A stretch of 64,000 nucleotides of DNA from Candidatus Leptovillus affinis (GTDB lineage: Bacteria; Chloroflexota; Anaerolineae; Promineifilales; Promineifilaceae). Location: assembly GCA_016705235.1 (NCBI GenBank), contig JADIYP010000006.1, positions 434,001 to 498,000 of the forward strand, read 5' to 3'. The notes under the pieces are model-generated. The model saw only the letters and a list, made by a program, of their open reading frames with translations. It ran no database searches and was not told the DNA's origin. Position 1 is the stretch's first letter; each line of letters begins with the position of its first letter. A program made the translations under genes and the position numbers. Positions 1 to 8,235 of the stretch are shown here, in pieces.

Positions 1-267
1 ATCCCCATTATGTCCGCCAGATGGCAATATCAGCCAGCAATCTTGCTCCAAATCAATTGGCTTATCGGCCAAGGAAAAATCTGCTTTCAGAGCAACACCC
101 TGTCGACTAAAGACCAGGCCATCAAACAAGCTGACGCTTTTTATGGGCAATCCAGCCTGCCGAAATTGATGCAGAAAGTAGATTACCTCAAGTTCATCAA
201 ACCCATCCCCAATCAAGATATACGCCGGCACCCTTTTTCTCTTCTTATTACGATACGGTAACGACAT
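1..267 (-). CDS. DJ-1/PfpI (ThiJ) family protein, partial
   Basis: The gene enters from the left edge, so only its first 89 codons are visible on the minus strand. The N-terminus has a basic stretch and then a beta-strand/turn of the form AYILIGDGFDELE, which matches the first strand and conserved Glu of the DJ-1/PfpI glutamine-amidotransferase-like fold. 'WLILPSGGHNGD' near the visible end fits the later strand and its Gly-rich turn. The start at 267 is preceded by CGAGGAAAATT, a good ribosome binding site. DJ-1 relatives include proteases, deglycases, chaperones and ligand-binding modules of regulators; the nucleophile-Cys region lies outside the window, so the activity is open. Confidence 0.75.
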   Translation of the reverse strand, partial: MSLPYRNKKRKRVPAYILIGDGFDELEVIYFLHQFRQAGLPIKSVSLFDGLVFSRQGVALKADFSLADKPIDLEQDCWLILPSGGHNGD

Positions 268-346
268 AATTTTCCTCGTGTTGCTCACTTCTCACTGGAG
301 GAATCCCCATTGAGCTATATTGTTTTACAGGAATGTTCTGGTTGGG

Positions 347-508
347 TTACCCGACCCCACAAGACCCGGCGCTGCTCCCGACACAAAATCCATTGATGCT
401 CATCCCGCCGGCTAAGGCCGTATGACCGGTATAAGAAATAGCTGCAAAAGCGGCTACCAAAACGACCAGGACCAACACCATCAAGAACAATTTCGTATTT
501 TTAGACAT
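347..508 (-). CDS. Small secreted Cys-containing peptide, 53 aa
   Basis: A short ORF with a strong ribosome binding site (AAGGAGA, 5-6 bases before ATG). Residues 3-6 are polar/basic, residues 7-24 are a hydrophobic signal-like helix (FLMVLVLVVLVAAFAAI), and a short Gly/Ser-rich tail follows with two Cys (FCVGSSAGSCGVG). A cleaved peptide of about 18-25 residues with a possible disulfide is plausible. No family was recognised. It is divergent from the STAND/TPR regulator pair, and phased TTTGCAG repeats upstream point towards it. It may be a signalling, modified or structural peptide; that is inference. Confidence 0.6.
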   Translation of the reverse strand: MSKNTKLFLMVLVLVVLVAAFAAISYTGHTALAGGMSINGFCVGSSAGSCGVG

Positions 509-572
509 CGTTTTCTCCTTTTTAACCTTTCACATTCTAAAAAAATTTGTAACCATTCAGGCTTCTCTGGCA

Positions 573-632
573 AGACCCCAAGGGTTTGATACCCAAATAA
601 TCTAAATCCTCAGGAGCAAACCCTTGGGGTCT
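573..632. repeat. Dispersed hairpin repeat, copy 1
   Basis: Inverted repeat AGACCCCAAGGGTTTG (573-588) / CAAACCCTTGGGGTCT (617-632) around a 28-base loop. An outer inverted repeat TTTGTAAC...GTTACAAA surrounds it (about 547-645), giving a MITE-like outline. It shares loop and flank sequence with copy 4 near 27.57 kb. Confidence 0.85.
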
Positions 633-718
633 GTATCGTTACAAAAATTTGACTCGTTTCTTCGCCTTTGCCTATGTGCAAAGCTATGAACACCTTAACC
701 GATTTTTGCCAGTTTGAT

Positions 719-768
719 CTTCAAACTAGCTGCAAACTACCTATAAAGAGGCTGCAAATAGCTGCAAA
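719..768 (-). promoter_or_regulatory. Phased heptamer repeats (TTTGCAG-type)
   Basis: Heptamers starting at 719 (CTTCAAA), 730 (CTGCAAA), 741 (CTATAAA), 752 (CTGCAAA) and 762 (CTGCAAA) are spaced 11, 11, 11 and 10 bases, so all lie on one face of the helix. On the minus strand they read TTTGCAG, the same word found in the same phasing at 3536-3596 and 12237-12286. They lie between the secreted peptide (minus) and the STAND gene (plus), with the orientation of the peptide gene. This geometry is typical of activators that bind heptameric direct repeats. Confidence 0.65.
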
Positions 769-886
769 TACCGCCTTTTCTTGCGTTAAAGGCGGCACTT
801 GTTCTATGATCTAGCCAGGAAACGCGGTGCTGGGGGCAAAATGAAGGTGGAATTGGCACAAAATCTGGTTGGGAAGGAAGAGATTC

Positions 887-2311
887 ATGGTTGGAAGGTT
901 GATCACACCTGACGATGTTATCGAAGCGCTTCGGGTTTGGCATGGCAACGACACTCAAAATTGGCCCCTGGCGCACCTGCGGATTGGGCTAGAGGCCACG
1001 CGAAACGAGGATGCTTTTAGCAGTTTGGCGGAAGGGGGACCGGCCGCGCAAAATCGGGCGGTATTGAGTTGGGGGCTGGCCGCTTTACGCATGGTCATGC
1101 CAGAGGCGGAGGACCTGCTGCGCGAACGGTTTGAGCATCGCCGAGACGTTTTGGCCGTGGCAAATCGCTTGAATGTGTCGGAATCCAGCATTTATTACCG
1201 CCAGCGACAGGCGATCAACCAGTTAACGGATATTTTAAACACACTCGAGGAAAGCAGCGGAATTAGCTGGCGTCAACGGATGATAAATCGCTTGGAGTTT
1301 CCCTCTTATTCCCAACTGGTCGGGGTTCAGGATGCCCGAGAGACGCTAATTGAAGCTTTGTCGCCAGACAGCGGTCATTTTATTATTTCGATTGACGGTT
1401 TGGGCGGGATGGGCAAAACAGCGTTGGCCGATCAATTGGCGCGAGATATGATCGAATCGATGGAATTTGACGATATAGCCTGGACCACAGCCAAACAGAC
1501 GCACCTTTCGTCTTTAGGGCGATTGAAGGTGGAAAGCGGACGGCCGTCACTCACATTCCCCCTCCTATTAGATAAACTCGCCGACCAGTTCGAAATCCCT
1601 CTCAACACCTACAGCTCCCAACTCCAACGACAGAAATTAACCAGACAACACCTGCAAGAACGCACCTGCCTCGTCGTTGTAGATAACCTGGAAACCGTCG
1701 CCGACTATCGCAGCCTCTTACCCTCTCTGCGCAAAGTGCAAAACCCCAGCAAATTCCTGCTAACTTCCCGTTTTCGGCTGCTAGACGAGCCAGATGTCTT
1801 CTCCTTCTCGCAAAAAGAGCTGTCGGCCGAAGCCGCCTATGAACTCATCCGCCTGGAAGCCAAACGCACCGGATTTGCATCTCTTGCCCAAACGACAGAA
1901 ACCGAATTACAACCCATCTACGAAGCTGTTGGCGGCAATCCGCTAGCGCTCAAATTAATCGTCGGTCAGCTCAAATTCCGGTCTTTACCTCGTGTGCTTA
2001 ACCGGTTTGATCTGGGCGGCGGCAACCAAAATCGGGATGAATTATTTGAGTATATCTACCGGGAAATCTGGGAAACGCTGCACAACGACAGCAAAATGAC
2101 CCTGTTGGCGCTGACCCAGGCAGGAGCCAGCGGCTTCACATTCGACCACCTGGTCGCCGTTTCTGGCCTGGCGGAAGAGGCTGTAGATGCTTCCCTGGAA
2201 AAGCTCATTCTTCTGTCGCTGGTAGATATTGGCGGCAATCTACTTGAACGGCGTTATCGCTTACATCGCCTGACCGAGGTATTTCTACTCAAGATGTTTG
2301 ATGACGCATGA
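887..2311 (+). CDS. STAND ATPase with N-terminal HTH and NB-ARC-like domain
   Basis: Predicted 474-residue signal-transduction ATPase. Residues about 75-115 carry a helix-turn-helix-like segment (DVLAVANRLNVSESSIYYRQ) also present at the C-terminus of the GAF regulator at 47.8 kb. The P-loop GLGGMGKT is at about 171-178, a Walker B-like LVVVDNLE near 265, and GNPLALKL corresponds to the NB-ARC GLPL motif. The C-terminus resembles a winged helix (RYRLHRLTEVFLL). A TTG at 869 is in frame, but ATG 887 has GGAAGGAAGAG just upstream and is preferred. It overlaps the TPR gene by ATGA, so the pair is translationally coupled. Together they resemble AfsR/MalT-type sensors split into two proteins. Ligand unknown. 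Confidence 0.85.
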   Translation: MVGRLITPDDVIEALRVWHGNDTQNWPLAHLRIGLEATRNEDAFSSLAEGGPAAQNRAVLSWGLAALRMVMPEAEDLLRERFEHRRDVLAVANRLNVSESSIYYRQRQAINQLTDILNTLEESSGISWRQRMINRLEFPSYSQLVGVQDARETLIEALSPDSGHFIISIDGLGGMGKTALADQLARDMIESMEFDDIAWTTAKQTHLSSLGRLKVESGRPSLTFPLLLDKLADQFEIPLNTYSSQLQRQKLTRQHLQERTCLVVVDNLETVADYRSLLPSLRKVQNPSKFLLTSRFRLLDEPDVFSFSQKELSAEAAYELIRLEAKRTGFASLAQTTETELQPIYEAVGGNPLALKLIVGQLKFRSLPRVLNRFDLGGGNQNRDELFEYIYREIWETLHNDSKMTLLALTQAGASGFTFDHLVAVSGLAEEAVDASLEKLILLSLVDIGGNLLERRYRLHRLTEVFLLKMFDDA

Positions 2312-3513
2312 CCCCATCTACTCCCAATCAACCATCATGGACGGTAATTTTACGGCAGCAAAAGCTGGCCAACGTCCAACGCTGGCTGAAACTCATGGAG
2401 CAAGAAAGCGATCTGAGCGCCTTCATACAAACCGATTATGATAATTTATTACGCGCATTGGAAACGTCATTAGAGAAAAACGACTCCTTTGACCTGGCTT
2501 ACAAGCTGATCATTGTCTTAAATCCGGTTGTGATCGGGTATGCCGATTGGGACCGATGGCTTCACTATCTGCAAAGAGCCTTAGATACAAGTGTTCATTT
2601 GCAACGCGAACAGGAACAAGCGCAGTTGTCGGTAATGCTGGCCAGCGTCTATTTGTATAAGGGAGATCTCAATAGTGCCAGGATGTATTTTCAGAGTGGG
2701 TCAGCAACATTTGCGGCGATTGGCGACCAGCCAAATTACGGGAAATCGTTGGGGAAATTGTCGAACGTGTATACGCTGCAAGGCGACCTGGTGGTGAGTG
2801 AACGTTTATGCCGGGAAGCGCTGGCTATTGCCCAGGCGAGTCACGACGATGAGGCTGTGGCACTGGCGTATCTGGATTTATCCAATGGGTATCTGAAGTC
2901 GCAAAAGTGGCTGGAAGGTTTGCAAGTTGCGGTGGAGGCTTATGACATCTTTATGCGGATTAACAAGAAAAAGTCGGCGACATTAGCGTTGATCAATATT
3001 GTTAGTTTTCAAGCGCAGTTGGGAAACTGGGTGGAGGCCGAGGCGATATCTGCGGGATTGGTGTCAGATTTAGAGGTTTCGGGCGACATTCAGTCGATGA
3101 GCTTACTACAGAATAATTTAGGCGTGGCGGCATTTAACCAGGGCAATTTTGCCAGGGCCGAACATGTGTGGCAAGATGCTTTAGGGCTTAATTCTCAGGT
3201 GCAAAATCCATCCGAAACGGCAAATTTGTATAATAATTTAGGGATGGTGTACACAAAGCTGGGGGAATGGGATGCAGCGGAGGCGATGCTGATGGCGGCC
3301 GCGAAAGCGTATCAGGAAATGGGGGATGTGTTTTTTGGAGCCAATGCGTTAGACAACCTGGCGGAGCTGTATGAGGTGAGGGGGGAAACGGCCGTTTCCC
3401 AGCAAATTTTGCAGCAAGCCATTACCCAATTGCAATCACTCGAAGAAACTCCCATCCAACAAAAATTACTTCTTAACCTCACTTCCCGTCTAAAAACTCA
3501 ACATAACCAATAA
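2308..3513 (+). CDS. TPR-repeat protein, sensor partner of the STAND ATPase
   Basis: 401 residues made almost wholly of tetratricopeptide helices of the Rapsyn/MalT type. Examples are 'LASVYLYKGDLNSARMYFQ' (about 110-130), 'NLGVAAFNQGNFARAEHVW' (about 270) and 'NLGMVYTKLGEWDAAEAML' (about 310). There is no signal peptide or membrane segment, so it should be cytoplasmic. ATGA overlap with the STAND gene shows coupling. In single-chain STAND regulators a TPR array follows the NTPase and senses ligand or a partner; here it is a separate chain. An ACGGCCGT palindrome lies inside the gene at about 3389 and encodes Thr-Ala-Val. Confidence 0.85.
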   Translation: MTPSTPNQPSWTVILRQQKLANVQRWLKLMEQESDLSAFIQTDYDNLLRALETSLEKNDSFDLAYKLIIVLNPVVIGYADWDRWLHYLQRALDTSVHLQREQEQAQLSVMLASVYLYKGDLNSARMYFQSGSATFAAIGDQPNYGKSLGKLSNVYTLQGDLVVSERLCREALAIAQASHDDEAVALAYLDLSNGYLKSQKWLEGLQVAVEAYDIFMRINKKKSATLALINIVSFQAQLGNWVEAEAISAGLVSDLEVSGDIQSMSLLQNNLGVAAFNQGNFARAEHVWQDALGLNSQVQNPSETANLYNNLGMVYTKLGEWDAAEAMLMAAAKAYQEMGDVFFGANALDNLAELYEVRGETAVSQQILQQAITQLQSLEETPIQQKLLLNLTSRLKTQHNQ

Positions 3514-3535
3514 AAAATCCGCCCTCACCCCACAA

Positions 3536-3596
3536 TTTGCAGGTCTTTAAAGGTGATTTGTAGCTGTTTTGCAGTTGTTTTGTAGCTGTTTAACAG
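3536..3596 (+). promoter_or_regulatory. Six phased TTTGYAG heptamers upstream of the kinase gene
   Basis: Heptamers start at 3536 (TTTGCAG), 3546 (TTTAAAG), 3557 (TTTGTAG), 3568 (TTTGCAG), 3579 (TTTGTAG) and 3589 (TTTAACAG). The steps are 10, 11, 11, 11 and 10 bases, and the last repeat overlaps the -35 element. SARP-family activators are known to bind 11-bp-phased heptamers beside -35; that this is such a site is inferred. Confidence 0.7.
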
Positions 3597-3618
3597 TCAG
3601 TATCTTCACTTCTATGTT
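3590..3618 (+). promoter_or_regulatory. Predicted sigma70-type promoter of the kinase gene
   Basis: TTAACA (3590-3595), a 17-base spacer and TATGTT (3613-3618), about 57 bases before the kinase start codon. The -35 box is embedded in the last phased heptamer, which would suit class II activation. Confidence 0.55.
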
Positions 3619-3674
3619 ATCCTCATACAAGAGAAATAAAACTCACGCTTCATATCCCTATCGTCGTCAAAGGC

Positions 3675-4520
3675 ATGTCGTTTATGACAACACCGAACGC
3701 TACCAACGGTTCTTTTTTCTCCGAACCAGCCACGACAGGCACAAACAGCTTTAAACCAGGGCCAGTGTGTCAAAGTCAGAGCCAGAAAATGGAGGAATTG
3801 GGCTACCTGGCCAGCAGCATTGCCCATGATTTCAACAATCTGCTCACCAGCATCATGGGCCATGCATCTTTGGCCCTCCTTAAACTTCCTCCAGGCGACG
3901 AGGCGCGGAAGCATGTCGAACAGACTGTCAAAACGGCCGAATATGCAGCCCTTCTGACCGCCCAACTTCTTTCTTATTCCCAACAACGTTTTCCGGCAAA
4001 AGAACAAGTCAACCTTAACCAGATAGTAGCCGATACCGTCTCCCTGTTGGGGCCGGTTTTGCTGCATAATGTCCTTGTCGCCTTAAAACTAACGCCTGAT
4101 TTAGCCCTAATCGAGGCGAATCCCGCTCAAATTCAGCAAGTCATCATGAATCTTACGTTGAATGCGGCCGAGGCAATTCGTGAACCCGATGGCAAAATCG
4201 TCATTGAAACGGGGCGGGTTACTTTTTCACACAACAATCTACCTGTCGTGGTTGATGACAATCTTTTGGTCGGCGACTACACTTACTTTCGGGTTACCGA
4301 TACAGGCAAGGGAATAGATGAACCGACTCTGGCCCGTATTTTCGAACCTTTTTTTTCCACAAAATCCCAAGGCCGCGGATTGGGTCTATCAGCAATTTTA
4401 GATATTGTCCGGCAGCATGCCGGAGCGATTGAATTAAAAACAGAAGTTGGTCACGGGACTAGTTTTACTATTTATTTACCTTCGTCCACTTCCCCGCTAG
4501 TCTATCAACCCATCCACTAA
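3675..4520 (+). CDS. Soluble histidine kinase (NtrB-like core)
   Basis: 281 residues with no sensor or membrane domain. The H-box 'SSIAHDFNNLLTSI' puts the phospho-acceptor at His51. N-box (VIMNLTLNAAEAI), G1 (DTGKGI), F-box (IFEPFFSTK) and G2 (GRGLGLSA) complete a HATPase domain over about 140-270. The H-box resembles PAS/NtrB-class kinases (HDFNNLL). A second ATG lies at 3684. The receiver gene 104 bases downstream is the likely partner. Signal input must come from another protein, since the first 38 residues are low complexity. Confidence 0.88.
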   Translation: MSFMTTPNATNGSFFSEPATTGTNSFKPGPVCQSQSQKMEELGYLASSIAHDFNNLLTSIMGHASLALLKLPPGDEARKHVEQTVKTAEYAALLTAQLLSYSQQRFPAKEQVNLNQIVADTVSLLGPVLLHNVLVALKLTPDLALIEANPAQIQQVIMNLTLNAAEAIREPDGKIVIETGRVTFSHNNLPVVVDDNLLVGDYTYFRVTDTGKGIDEPTLARIFEPFFSTKSQGRGLGLSAILDIVRQHAGAIELKTEVGHGTSFTIYLPSSTSPLVYQPIH

Positions 4521-4623
4521 CCGGCGCTCACAGCCTATTGCAGCCATCTATTTTAACTACTCACTGGGAGGCAGAGGTTGTTTTGTCAGGTCAAACGGCA
4601 CCAAACAATCCTCCAAAAAAAAT

Positions 4624-4992
4624 ATGTCGACAACAGTTATGGTTGTGGAAAATGAAATATTTGTATTGGAAGCTTTGGAAGACATCCTCGGCTCGATTGG
4701 CGTGGTGTCGCTTGGGGCTATGTCTGGGCAAGACGGGCTAACACTATTTCGTAAGCACCATCAATCTATCGATCTGGTCATTTTAGATATGAACTTGCCG
4801 GGGATGGATGGCGCGGAAGTATTACGCACGCTGCGACAGATCAAGCCTCAGGTAAAAGTGATTATTTCTTCGGGGTATGATGAACGGGATGTGGAGCGTC
4901 AGTTAGGCGATCAGCCGCTGCCGACGATCTTAAGAAAGCCATTTAACGCCCAAATGCTCTTAGACCGGGTAAGAGACGAGTTGGAAGGGTAA
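4624..4992 (+). CDS. Single-domain response regulator receiver
   Basis: 122-residue CheY-like receiver with no output domain. The phosphorylation site is Asp55 in 'LVILDMNLPGMDG', Ser83 replaces the conserved Thr/Ser, and Lys105 sits in LRKPF. The acidic pocket is ENE (9-11) instead of the usual DD pair, a common variation. It lies downstream of the histidine kinase on the same strand, so they probably form a two-component relay that acts by protein contact or phosphotransfer. Confidence 0.9.
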   Translation: MSTTVMVVENEIFVLEALEDILGSIGVVSLGAMSGQDGLTLFRKHHQSIDLVILDMNLPGMDGAEVLRTLRQIKPQVKVIISSGYDERDVERQLGDQPLPTILRKPFNAQMLLDRVRDELEG

Positions 4993-4999
4993 TTGGGGC

Positions 5000-5794
5000 T
5001 TAATTTGGGGGCGATGGGGGCGTTAATGCTTGTGTAACGGCCGTTTCTCCCACACCATCTTCCCCTACCCGCCGCAGCCAGACCAAAAATTCCACATTGC
5101 CATCGGAGCCGGTTACCGGCGAACGCATCAGCCCTTGAGGAACAAACCTATTGCCCCGACACCAATCTAAGACATCTTGCAATACCTGGCGGTGAACGGC
5201 CGTTTCCCGCACAATACCGCCCTTGCCCACCTGCTCCGGTCCGGCTTCAAACTGCGGTTTGATCAACGCCACCACCTCCCCGTCGGCGGTGAGCCACTGC
5301 TGCACAGCCGGCAAAATCAAGCGCAGGGAAATAAAAGAAACGTCGATACACACAAAGGAGACCGGTTCCGGCAAAGAGTCCACATACCGCGCGTTGGTGC
5401 GTTCCATCACCACCACGCGCTCATCCTGGCGCAGTTTCCAATCCAACTGACCATAGCCAACGTCTAAAGCGTACACACGCGCCGCGCCCTGCTGCAAAAG
5501 CACGTCGGTGAAGCCGCCGGTACACGCCCCCACATCGGCGCAGACACGGCCGTTCACCATCAGCCTAAATTCGGCCAGCGCCCCGGCCAATTTAAAACCC
5601 CCACGCCCCACGTAGGGCATAGGGGTTTTTAAGGTTATTTCGGCGGTGATAGAAACGGCCGTACCCGCCTTATCCGCCCGCTCGCCATCCACAAACACTT
5701 CACCAGCTAAAATTAACGCCTGCCCCTTTGCCCGCGTCGGCGCTAAACCCCGCTGCACCAGGAGCTTGTCTAACCGTTCTTTCCCTTTGGCCAT
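5000..5794 (-). CDS. tlyA: TlyA-type rRNA 2'-O-methyltransferase
   Basis: 264 residues. An N-terminal S4 RNA-binding domain (ERLDKLLVQRGLAPTRAKG) precedes an FtsJ-like Rossmann methyltransferase with the SAM motif DVGACTGGFTDVLL and later 'VALIKPQFE'. TlyA enzymes methylate ribose 2'-O in 16S and 23S rRNA. The open frame extends upstream, but that stretch is the antisense of a low-complexity Thr/Pro region of the next gene; ATG 5794 begins the family N-terminus (MAKGKERLDKLL). The stop of the PA14 lipoprotein is 10 bases upstream, so they are co-transcribed. Two ACGGCCGT sites fall in the frame. Confidence 0.9.
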   Translation of the reverse strand: MAKGKERLDKLLVQRGLAPTRAKGQALILAGEVFVDGERADKAGTAVSITAEITLKTPMPYVGRGGFKLAGALAEFRLMVNGRVCADVGACTGGFTDVLLQQGAARVYALDVGYGQLDWKLRQDERVVVMERTNARYVDSLPEPVSFVCIDVSFISLRLILPAVQQWLTADGEVVALIKPQFEAGPEQVGKGGIVRETAVHRQVLQDVLDWCRGNRFVPQGLMRSPVTGSDGNVEFLVWLRRVGEDGVGETAVTQALTPPSPPN

Positions 5795-5804
5795 ACCTAT
5801 GTGC

Positions 5805-7172
5805 CTACGGAACCGGCGTGTCCGTCGGCGTCGGCGTCGGCGTAATGGTCGGCGTGGACGTAGGCGTGCTGGATGGCATGGGCGTGCTGGACGGCGTGGG
5901 CGTAATGGTCGGGGTCGGCGTGCTGGTTCCCGAAAGACCATTAAAGCCGACGAAAATCAGCGCGTTACCCACGCCTTCGAAGTAATCGACCTGAATCATG
6001 CGCCGGCCGGACAACACCACCTCGCGCCGGAACGTTTGCGTGCCATCGTTGGCCCGCCACTCATTAATCAACAGGTTGCCGTTTTCGTAAACGCGCACCC
6101 CGTCATCGGATCGGGCCAAAAATTCGTAGGCCTGGTTATTAAAATCAAATTCGCGCAGCCAGCGCACAGAGAAATTGTCGGCCGGCAGCCCGTTGGGCGA
6201 CCCACTGCCCCAGTTAAAGCCGATGCTGGTATCCTGGCGCACAAAAGCCGGTGGTCCGGTAAGGGCAGCGTTGGCGTAGTAGGCGCCTACCCAGGCCGAT
6301 TCATTGGCCAACTGCCAGGAAAAGCCCGCGTGCGCATCGCCGCTGGCTTCATAGTATTCCACGCGCAGGCGGTGCGACCCGCCGCCTACGGCGCGCACCG
6401 CATAAAACACGCGGTTGGCCGCAGGGTTCCATTGATCAATGATCAAGGTGTCGTCCAGATAAACGCGGATGCCGTCGTCGCTGTAGGCGTAAAACAGGTA
6501 GGTGGCGCCGGCTAAATCTATGGAGCGCTGCCAGCGGATGGAGAAATTATCGTTGGGGATGCGTGAATCGGGCGAGCCTGAACCCCAGTTGAAGTTGATG
6601 TCTGTGTCGTTGCGAATGAAGGCTGGCGTGCCGGAAAGCGTGGTGTTGGCGAAGTATTCGCCGCGCCAGTTGTTGGGCAGCGGGGTGGCTGAGGCGGCGA
6701 AGGAGGTAGCCGTGGCGGCGATTTGGGTGGCGGTGGCGGCTACTTTTGTTTGGGATATGACGGCCGTAGCCGTAGCAGCAACGGCCGTTTGTGTTGAACG
6801 CGGCACAGCCCGGGTGACGGTGGGGAACGCGCCACTGCCGGACCCGCCGCTAGGGTTGTTGATCAGACCGCCTTCGGCAGCCTGCCGGGTGCGAACTTCC
6901 GGCGGCTGGGCTGTGTTCACGAATGTGGGCGTGATATAAGGCGTAAACGTGGCCCGCGGCGTCCAGGTTGGCGTCGCGTTGGACGTGGGCAAGGGCGTCA
7001 GGCTGGGGGTCAGGCTGGGCACAATGGCAACGGCGGCTTCGGTGGGCACAGCCACGGCCGCTTCATTACAAGCGACCATTGTAACCAGGGACACAAGCAA
7101 CAAAAGATAGGATCGCCAGCCTGGCTTTCCGGCAATCGGCTTTCTTGTTTTAAGCGACGGCATTGTGCGCAT
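5805..7172 (-). CDS. Lipoprotein with two PA14 domains
   Basis: 455 residues. An N-terminal signal with lipobox-like MVAC (Cys35) suggests membrane anchoring. A Thr/Pro/Ala-rich linker (about 40-165) is followed by two PA14-like beta-barrel repeats (about 168-285 and 292-410), each with a WRGEYFAN- or WVGAYYAN-type start, 'FNWGSGSP', 'DNFSIRW' or 'DNFSVRW', and 'SDDGIRVY' or 'SDDGVRVY'. The C-terminal tail is a TP/SSTP repeat encoded by a GGCGTnGGC repeat near 5810-5930. PA14 domains often bind carbohydrate; cell-surface glycan binding is a reasonable inference. GAGGAG lies upstream of ATG 7172. Confidence 0.88.
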   Translation of the reverse strand: MRTMPSLKTRKPIAGKPGWRSYLLLLVSLVTMVACNEAAVAVPTEAAVAIVPSLTPSLTPLPTSNATPTWTPRATFTPYITPTFVNTAQPPEVRTRQAAEGGLINNPSGGSGSGAFPTVTRAVPRSTQTAVAATATAVISQTKVAATATQIAATATSFAASATPLPNNWRGEYFANTTLSGTPAFIRNDTDINFNWGSGSPDSRIPNDNFSIRWQRSIDLAGATYLFYAYSDDGIRVYLDDTLIIDQWNPAANRVFYAVRAVGGGSHRLRVEYYEASGDAHAGFSWQLANESAWVGAYYANAALTGPPAFVRQDTSIGFNWGSGSPNGLPADNFSVRWLREFDFNNQAYEFLARSDDGVRVYENGNLLINEWRANDGTQTFRREVVLSGRRMIQVDYFEGVGNALIFVGFNGLSGTSTPTPTITPTPSSTPMPSSTPTSTPTITPTPTPTDTPVP

Positions 7173-7252
7173 GGCCTATCACTCCTCACGAAGACATAAA
7201 ACAGGCTTACTTTATGTTTACGCGCTCTAGTTTACCATAAAATGCGGCAACG

Positions 7253-8209
7253 TTACACACTACTTTGCAAGCGATTTAACCAGTCGTCGAGGGCGTCGCC
7301 CAGGGCCTGCCGCAGGTGAATCTCTGGCTGCCAGCCGGTATCCTGCTGGATTTTGGCGTAGCTGCCGTAGAGGCAGGGCGTGTCGGACGGCCGCATCCTG
7401 GCCGGGTCGTAGGCAATGTCCACCGAAACGCCAGCGGCGTCTATGAGCACGTTCAGCAAATAATGGATGGAAACGGGCTGGCCGGAGCAGATGATATAGC
7501 CTTCGCCCGGCTGGCCGCGCTCGGCCAGGGCGATGTAGGCGCGGGCAATGTCGCGCACGTCGGTGAAATCGCGTTGGGCGTCGAGATTGCCGACCGAGAG
7601 CTGGGCCGGTTTCTGGCCCAGTTTGATGGCCGCCAGTTGGCTGGCGAAGTCGGGCACGACAAAGCCCAGGGCTTGCCGTGGGCCGATGTGGTTAAACGGC
7701 CGTGCTTCCACCACCGGCAGACCATAACGCTGCCAGTAGACGGCCGTTAGCATGGCGGCGGCCCATTTGCTCACCCCATACGGATGGCGCGGCTGGGGGA
7801 TGGAGGCTTCTGTCAGGGGCAAATCGCTCTGGCTGACATAGCCATAAATCTCGGCGCTGGTCACAATCACCACCTTGGGGCGGCCAATGGCTACGGCGGC
7901 ATCAAGCAAATTGGCTGTGCCGCCGGTGTTGATGGCGATGGTTAACGCCGGGTTGTTCCAGGAGCGGGCCGGGTAAGCCTGCCCGGCCAGATGGTAGATG
8001 ACGTCGGGCTGGACTGAGGCAACGGCCGTTTGCAAGGAGTGCGGATCGAGCAAATCGCCTTCGATGCCCGACATCGCCGGGTGATCCGGCAGTTCCTGGT
8101 GACTGGTAGCCGGATGCAGCAGGGCCGTCACGCTATGACCCTGGGCGAGCAGTTGGTCAACTAAGTGGGAACCGGCAAAGCCAGTCGCGCCGGTCACAAA
8201 TATCTGCAT
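7253..8209 (-). CDS. NAD(P)-dependent sugar-nucleotide epimerase/reductase (SDR-e; GDP-6-deoxyhexose reductase-like)
   Basis: 318 residues. Gly-rich NAD(P) motif GATGFAG at residues 7-13, catalytic Ser in TSAEIYG and the Tyr-x3-Lys pair in 'HPYGVSK'. 'RPFNHIGPRQ' and 'RDFTDVRDIARAY' are typical of GDP-mannose dehydratase and GDP-4-keto-6-deoxy-mannose reductase (Rmd) relatives. ATG 8209 starts directly at the Rossmann strand (MQIFVTG); a longer frame upstream runs into a dispersed repeat and is rejected. It probably makes a 6-deoxyhexose donor for surface glycans. Exact substrate uncertain. Confidence 0.85.
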   Translation of the reverse strand: MQIFVTGATGFAGSHLVDQLLAQGHSVTALLHPATSHQELPDHPAMSGIEGDLLDPHSLQTAVASVQPDVIYHLAGQAYPARSWNNPALTIAINTGGTANLLDAAVAIGRPKVVIVTSAEIYGYVSQSDLPLTEASIPQPRHPYGVSKWAAAMLTAVYWQRYGLPVVEARPFNHIGPRQALGFVVPDFASQLAAIKLGQKPAQLSVGNLDAQRDFTDVRDIARAYIALAERGQPGEGYIICSGQPVSIHYLLNVLIDAAGVSVDIAYDPARMRPSDTPCLYGSYAKIQQDTGWQPEIHLRQALGDALDDWLNRLQSSV

Positions 8210-8235
8210 ACAAACCCCCGTCGGAAAGGAAAATT

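Noticed and set aside
10..261. Plus-strand 83-codon ORF at the left edge
   Set aside because: It is the antisense of the DJ-1/PfpI frame, which has recognisable family motifs and a ribosome site.
5646..6515. Plus-strand Arg-rich ORFs over tlyA and the PA14 gene
   Set aside because: Antisense of a Thr/Pro repeat tail and of a clear methyltransferase; no domain recognised.
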